This document shows, piece after piece, positions 30,821 to 33,903 of a stretch of 33,903 nucleotides of DNA. The notes below the pieces were generated by a model. The model saw only the letters and a list, made by a program, of their open reading frames with translations, was not told the origin of the DNA and did not search any database. The DNA is from Actinomycetes bacterium (GTDB taxonomy: Bacteria; Actinomycetota; Acidimicrobiia; Acidimicrobiales; Acidimicrobiaceae). The position numbers and the translations under genes were made by a program. The stretch spans positions 1-33,903 of the forward strand of contig JAJYNL010000073.1 in NCBI GenBank assembly GCA_021786375.1, in the 5' to 3' direction. The first letter of the stretch is position 1. Each line of letters opens with the position of its first letter.

Positions 30821-31327
30821 GTGCGCTATCGAGGTCTTTTCGCACTGGCGGCGGTTGTCGGGCTCGGTTCGGGACTGGCAGCCTGTGGGGGCGATGCGCC
30901 GCAGGCGGCACCCACGCCACAAGGCCAGGTCCTCACGGGCAATGCCCCCTGGATGGCCGGGAGCCAGCTGAAAAGTTCGGCCGCGGCGGCCACCACGGTG
31001 GACATCACCATCAAGGATGTGACCACACCCGAGGGTTCCGAGCCCGCCTATGTCGGCAGCGGGGGAGTGGGCGCCGCCTCGCTCTTCTCGATGAAGGCCG
31101 GAACCACGGTCGAGATAGTGGTGGACAACAAGGACGCCATGCCCCACACCTTCACCGTTCCCAGCCTCGGCTTCAACCAGACCATCTCGCCCCAGGCGGT
31201 CACCAAGTTCAAGGTGACGGCAAAGACGGCGGGGACCGTCACCTGGTACTGCGCCATCCCGTGCGGCTCCTGGGTGATGACCCACCCTGGCTACATGAAG
31301 GGAAGTTTCACGGTCACCGCATCCTGA
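30821..31327 (+). CDS. Cupredoxin-like lipoprotein 3
   Basis: The 168-residue protein has signal LFALAAVVGLGSGLAAC with lipid site Cys22. The cupredoxin domain keeps FSMKAGTTVEIVVDNKDAMPHTF with His109 and the loop CAIPCGSWVMTHPGYM with Cys144, Cys148, Met153, His155 and Met159. It shares C-x3-C-G-S with proteins 1 and 2 but places a histidine where they have methionine, so its copper site should differ. It lacks their NYDDGTAPLP segment. The GTG at 30821 with AGGAG 7 nt upstream is preferred to an in-frame ATG at 30788, because it gives a normal lipoprotein signal. Last gene of the operon; a strong hairpin follows at 31414. Confidence 0.82.
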   Translation: MRYRGLFALAAVVGLGSGLAACGGDAPQAAPTPQGQVLTGNAPWMAGSQLKSSAAAATTVDITIKDVTTPEGSEPAYVGSGGVGAASLFSMKAGTTVEIVVDNKDAMPHTFTVPSLGFNQTISPQAVTKFKVTAKTAGTVTWYCAIPCGSWVMTHPGYMKGSFTVTAS

Positions 31328-31413
31328 AAGGGAGGCGGGTGATGGGCGGGCGGCAAATGGGGCCGTCCGGGGTGAGCTAGGACCTGCACCCCCCAATAGC
31401 TTCCTTGCACCCA

Positions 31414-31448
31414 AGGCCGGACTCCGCGCAAAGCGTGGGGTCCGGCCT
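31414..31448. terminator. Strong bidirectional hairpin between convergent operons
   Basis: A 16-bp stem (AGGCCGGACTCCGCGC with GCGTGGGGTCCGGCCT, including two G-U pairs on the plus-strand RNA) closes a 3-base AAA loop. It lies between the end of the cupredoxin operon (31327) and the convergent kinase gene (31482). No U-run flanks it on either side, so it may act with Rho or as an L-shaped hairpin. Confidence 0.7.
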
Positions 31449-31481
31449 CCCTAATTGATCAGCTTGGCACGCTCGCGGCCA

Positions 31482-32945
31482 TCACTCGCTGGTGGCGACT
31501 CCGTGGATGGGAAGATAGGCAACAACGGTGGTTCCGTCGCGCTCCGACGAGAAGATCTCCAGCTTTCCACCCAGCAGGCTGGCTCTCTCGCGCATTCCGC
31601 GCAGGCCGAGCTGGGACTTGACAGGGGAGGCGTCGGGGTCGAACCAGCCGCCGTTGTTCCATATCGTCAGCCGGACGCTTGAGGTCCAAAATGCAAGTTC
31701 AACGCGCACGTGTTCGGGCTCAGCGTGTGTGACGGCGTTGTTGAGCGCTTCCTGGGCAATTCGATAAAGCCCTAGCTCGCATTCGGGGCTGAGGCGCCTT
31801 TCGGATCCATGGATGCTCAGGTCCAGACGGGGGCCCCACGGCGCTCTCTCCTCCTCGTCTGACAGCAGCCCGCGTAGTGCTGCGGCCAGTCCCAGGTGTT
31901 CCAGGGCCGGTGGCCTCAGACCCTGCGCCAGGTCGCGCAAGGTCCGAGAGGTGGTCAGAAGCTCTTGGCGTAAGTTGGAGATTCGCTCGGCGTCGGCTTT
32001 GTCGATGTGGTTGGATGAGGTGAAGAGTTCAAGGCGTCTAGCCACCCCCAGCAGCCTTTGCAACGGGTCATCGTGTATCTCCCGGGCGATGCGGGCGCGC
32101 TCCTCCTCCTGAGCCGCCAGGAGGGCGGCGGCGAACTCCTGGGCGTCCTTCCAGGCGCGGCGCTCGGCGGTGACGTCCTGGAGCAGGACCTGAATGTGCG
32201 GGCGCTTGTCCGCCTCCACCAGGCTTGTAATGCAGCGGAACTCGTACTGGTTGCCTCCCGATCGCAGCGGGACCCTATCAGGCCCACGGTGGGCAGCGAG
32301 GTCATCTGGGGCGATTTGCAGCAGATGTTCGCAGTCCGTATCGAGAACCGAGGGGCCGAAGAGGGCCCAGGCGGCTGGGTTGGCGTCGAGGGTCCTTCCA
32401 TCGGCGTGAAACACCAGGATGGGCGCGCCCGTCGAGGCAAATATCTGGCGATAGCGCGCATCGCTGAGACGCTGGGCCTGTGCAGCCAGACTTGCGGCGG
32501 ACAGGGCCATGCCTTCACGCTCGATCCTCTGGCCGACCACCAACGCCACCGCATCGACAAGGGCCAGGCTGACCAGATCAGCGGCGGCATCGCGGTGATC
32601 ACCGGCCAGGGCAAGGTTGGGCATCCACAGAACCGTCGCCCAGAGGGCGGTGGCGGCGGATCCATGCAGTCCAAAGCGCAGGGCCGCGTAGGTGACGGGG
32701 ATGAAGAGTAGGGCGACGGGTAGGCTGACGAGGCTGACTTCGTGGATGACGTGTGCCTCGTCGAGCCAAAGGTGAAGTGCGGTAAGAGCAAGGACGCTGG
32801 CCTGGATGGCCCAGAAGTAGAGGTCCCGAACCGGGGGATGCAGGGCTCGCGACAGCACCCGGCGAATGGGAACCGAGGAGGCTCCCGCCGGAGCGTAAGC
32901 GGACACCGACGTGGCCAGTCCGCCCTCTGTCGCGAACGAACTCAT
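31482..32945 (-). CDS. Membrane sensor histidine kinase (HisKA_3) with PAS domain
   Basis: The 487-residue protein has four or more membrane helices at 43-140 and a PAS domain at about 160-262 (YRQIFASTGAPILVFHADGRTLDANPAAW). The dimerisation segment is EEERARIAREIHDDPLQ with phospho-acceptor His291, and the ATPase domain has N-box QEALNNAVTHAEP (398-410) and G2 box LGLRGMRERASLLGG. The G1 box, normally D-D-G-x-G-F, reads NNGGWF (430-435), losing an ATP-contact aspartate and a glycine. The ATG overlaps the response regulator stop (ATGA), so the pair is translationally coupled. It converges with the cupredoxin operon. The signal sensed is unknown; membrane and PAS layout allow redox or small molecules. 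Confidence 0.9.
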   Translation of the reverse strand: MSSFATEGGLATSVSAYAPAGASSVPIRRVLSRALHPPVRDLYFWAIQASVLALTALHLWLDEAHVIHEVSLVSLPVALLFIPVTYAALRFGLHGSAATALWATVLWMPNLALAGDHRDAAADLVSLALVDAVALVVGQRIEREGMALSAASLAAQAQRLSDARYRQIFASTGAPILVFHADGRTLDANPAAWALFGPSVLDTDCEHLLQIAPDDLAAHRGPDRVPLRSGGNQYEFRCITSLVEADKRPHIQVLLQDVTAERRAWKDAQEFAAALLAAQEEERARIAREIHDDPLQRLLGVARRLELFTSSNHIDKADAERISNLRQELLTTSRTLRDLAQGLRPPALEHLGLAAALRGLLSDEEERAPWGPRLDLSIHGSERRLSPECELGLYRIAQEALNNAVTHAEPEHVRVELAFWTSSVRLTIWNNGGWFDPDASPVKSQLGLRGMRERASLLGGKLEIFSSERDGTTVVAYLPIHGVATSE

Positions 32946-33628
32946 CGACGTCCGGTCTTGAAGCCGGCGTCCCCCCCGCCCACTATTCGTCGCTCGTGCG
33001 CCCAGTGTGCAGCCTCCGTGCGCGTGGAAACGCCCAATTTGGCCAAGAGGTTGCTGACGTATCCTTCGACAGTCCGCACTCCGAGCCCAAGCTCAGCCGC
33101 GATCTTCTTGTTCGGGGCGCCCCCTGCCAAGAGAACCAGGACCTCAAGCTCGCGCGGCGTCAGGTCCACTGGAGTCTCCTGGTGATCGCGCCAGCGTCTC
33201 TGCATGCGCCTGGCGACCTCCTGGTCCAGCACCGTGGTGCCCTTGGAGACCGCGATGATCGCCTCGATGAGAACGCTGCGATCCGCGGTCTTGAGCAGGT
33301 AGCCGGCGGCGCCGGCTTCGACGGCTGCGGTTATGTAGGGGTAATCGACGTATGCACTTACGATCAGACAGCGGGTCTCGGGAGCCTTTTCAGCCGCCGC
33401 CTTGAGCACCGAAATTCCACCGCCCGGGAGTTCAAGGTCGACGAGGGCCACCTTCGGCCGGTGGCGGAGGATCACATCGATGCCGCCCTGGGCATCACCG
33501 GCTTCGCCAACAACGGTCATTCCCTGCTCGGATTCGACCAACTCGCGTAGACCGGCTCGCAGGAGATCGTGATCATCGATGATTACGACGCTGATAACAG
33601 CGGAGTCATTTTGAAATTCCCCGACCAC
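32942..33628 (-). CDS. NarL-type response regulator, intact receiver
   Basis: The 228-residue regulator has a complete receiver: Asp18-Asp19 (VVIIDDHDLLRAGL), phospho-acceptor Asp64 (ALVDLELPGGG), Ser91 (CLIVSAY) and Lys113 (YLLKTAD). The LuxR helix-turn-helix follows (LTPRELEVLVLLAGGAPNKKIAAELGLGVRTVEGYV, about 157-192). It is the cognate partner of the kinase downstream and should bind DNA when phosphorylated. The GTG at 33628 has no ribosome site but a TATAGT -10 box 7 nt upstream, so it is probably leaderless. In contrast to the regulator at 25457, nothing is degenerate. Likely targets include this locus, but no binding site is known. Confidence 0.93.
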   Translation of the reverse strand: MVGEFQNDSAVISVVIIDDHDLLRAGLRELVESEQGMTVVGEAGDAQGGIDVILRHRPKVALVDLELPGGGISVLKAAAEKAPETRCLIVSAYVDYPYITAAVEAGAAGYLLKTADRSVLIEAIIAVSKGTTVLDQEVARRMQRRWRDHQETPVDLTPRELEVLVLLAGGAPNKKIAAELGLGVRTVEGYVSNLLAKLGVSTRTEAAHWAHERRIVGGGDAGFKTGRR

Positions 33629-33635
33629 CTACGCA

Positions 33636-33665
33636 ACTATATCGCCGCTTCGCGTCGCGTGTAAA
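33636..33665 (-). promoter_or_regulatory. Promoter of the response regulator/kinase operon
   Basis: On the minus strand TTTACA (33665-33660) and TATAGT (33641-33636) are 18 bases apart, both near the sigma-A consensus. The -10 box ends 7 nt before the GTG at 33628, so the mRNA should start at or near the start codon. Confidence 0.6.
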
Positions 33666-33802
33666 CTCGCACTGTCGTCCGCGTCACACCGTCCCCACTG
33701 GCCCATAGGGAAAAGGGCGGAGCCGAGCGGCATTTGAACACCTGTGCTGGCAAAGGTTGTGTGCTTGCGGCCCGCGTAGGAAGCCACGCCGGGGTGGTAG
33801 CC

Positions 33803-33822
33803 GCTAAGCTTTCTGGCTTAGC
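33803..33822 (+). promoter_or_regulatory. Hairpin and -10 box just upstream of tRNA-Val
   Basis: GCTAAGC and GCTTAGC form a perfect 7-bp stem with loop TTTCTG, ending 6 nt before the tRNA. TAAGCT (33805-33810) inside it fits a TAnnnT -10 box and would start transcription near 33817. The rest of 33666-33802 shows nothing I recognise. Confidence 0.4.
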
Positions 33823-33828
33823 CGAGCC

Positions 33829-33902
33829 GGGCGCTTAGCTCAGTTGGTTAGAGCAGCTGGCTTACAACCAGCAGGTCGGGGGTTCGAGTCCCTTAGCGCC
33901 CA
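33829..33902 (+). tRNA. tRNA-Val (anticodon TAC)
   Basis: The sequence folds as a full cloverleaf. The acceptor stem is GGGCGCT with AGCGCCC, the D arm is in TAGCTCAGTTGGTTAGAGC, and the anticodon stem GCTGG/CCAGC holds loop CTTACAA with anticodon TAC. The T arm contains GGTTCGAGTCC and the discriminator base is A at 33902. The C at 33903 begins either an encoded CCA or flanking sequence; the window ends there. It decodes GTA and related valine codons. Confidence 0.96.
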
Positions 33903-33903
33903 C

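Overview
The window is G+C-rich chromosomal DNA, most likely from an actinomycete-phylum bacterium (Actinomycetota) and probably class Acidimicrobiia. The grounds are the base composition, an F420-type pyridoxamine-oxidase-fold protein, many acyl-CoA dehydrogenases, an MpaB/DUF2236 oxygenase, GTG/TTG starts, several apparently leaderless genes with a TAnnnT -10 box 6-9 nt before the start codon, and a secreted CHAP protein with 42-residue GYWLVAADGG-type repeats that I associate with Acidimicrobiia. The phylum call is fairly firm; the class call is an inference. There is no prophage, IS element, CRISPR array or rRNA. No gene-free stretch exceeds about 200 bases; the longest are 541-735 and 33629-33828.

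Layout. 1-5353: a cytidylate-kinase-like gene cut by the window edge, a CaCA-type cation exchanger, an EamA/DMT exporter, an AidB-type acyl-CoA dehydrogenase with a good promoter, and a GrpB-family gene. 5356-8161: an acyl-CoA dehydrogenase and an acyl-CoA ligase transcribed divergently from a region holding a perfect 15-bp palindrome. 8196-11228: a CbbY-like HAD phosphatase, a secreted Rpf-like/transglycosylase protein with an unusual structured leader, and an aquaporin-family channel with two NPV boxes. 11238-15604 (minus strand): an acyl-CoA dehydrogenase, acyl-CoA ligase and carboxyltransferase operon. 15757-19911 (minus strand): an ArdC-like zinc-protease protein, an F420/PPOX protein, an MBL-fold alkylsulfatase-like hydrolase and the repeat/CHAP protein. 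20024-25361: DUF3293, a small unknown, an MscS channel, a membrane-anchored Thr-rich protein, a Cof-type HAD phosphatase, a lipoprotein, an MpaB oxygenase and an inositol-monophosphatase-like gene.

The most interesting part is 25457-33628. A one-direction operon (26320-31327) encodes two tandem paralogous cupredoxin lipoproteins, a Tat-exported protein with four [4Fe-4S] motifs, an NrfD/PsrC-type quinone-interacting membrane protein carrying an extra extracytoplasmic domain, and a third cupredoxin lipoprotein. No molybdopterin enzyme or cytochrome c gene is present. All three cupredoxins keep the C-x3-C of a CuA-like site but lack its usual second histidine. A 22-codon reading frame links the second cupredoxin to the Fe-S gene by overlapping stop and start codons at both ends. 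Regulators flank the operon: upstream a NarL-type protein whose receiver has lost its phosphorylation residues, and downstream a convergent histidine kinase/response regulator pair behind a strong bidirectional hairpin. I infer a membrane electron-transfer module moving electrons between the quinone pool, Fe-S clusters and extracytoplasmic copper proteins; its substrate cannot be read from the sequence.

The window ends with a tRNA-Val(TAC) gene.
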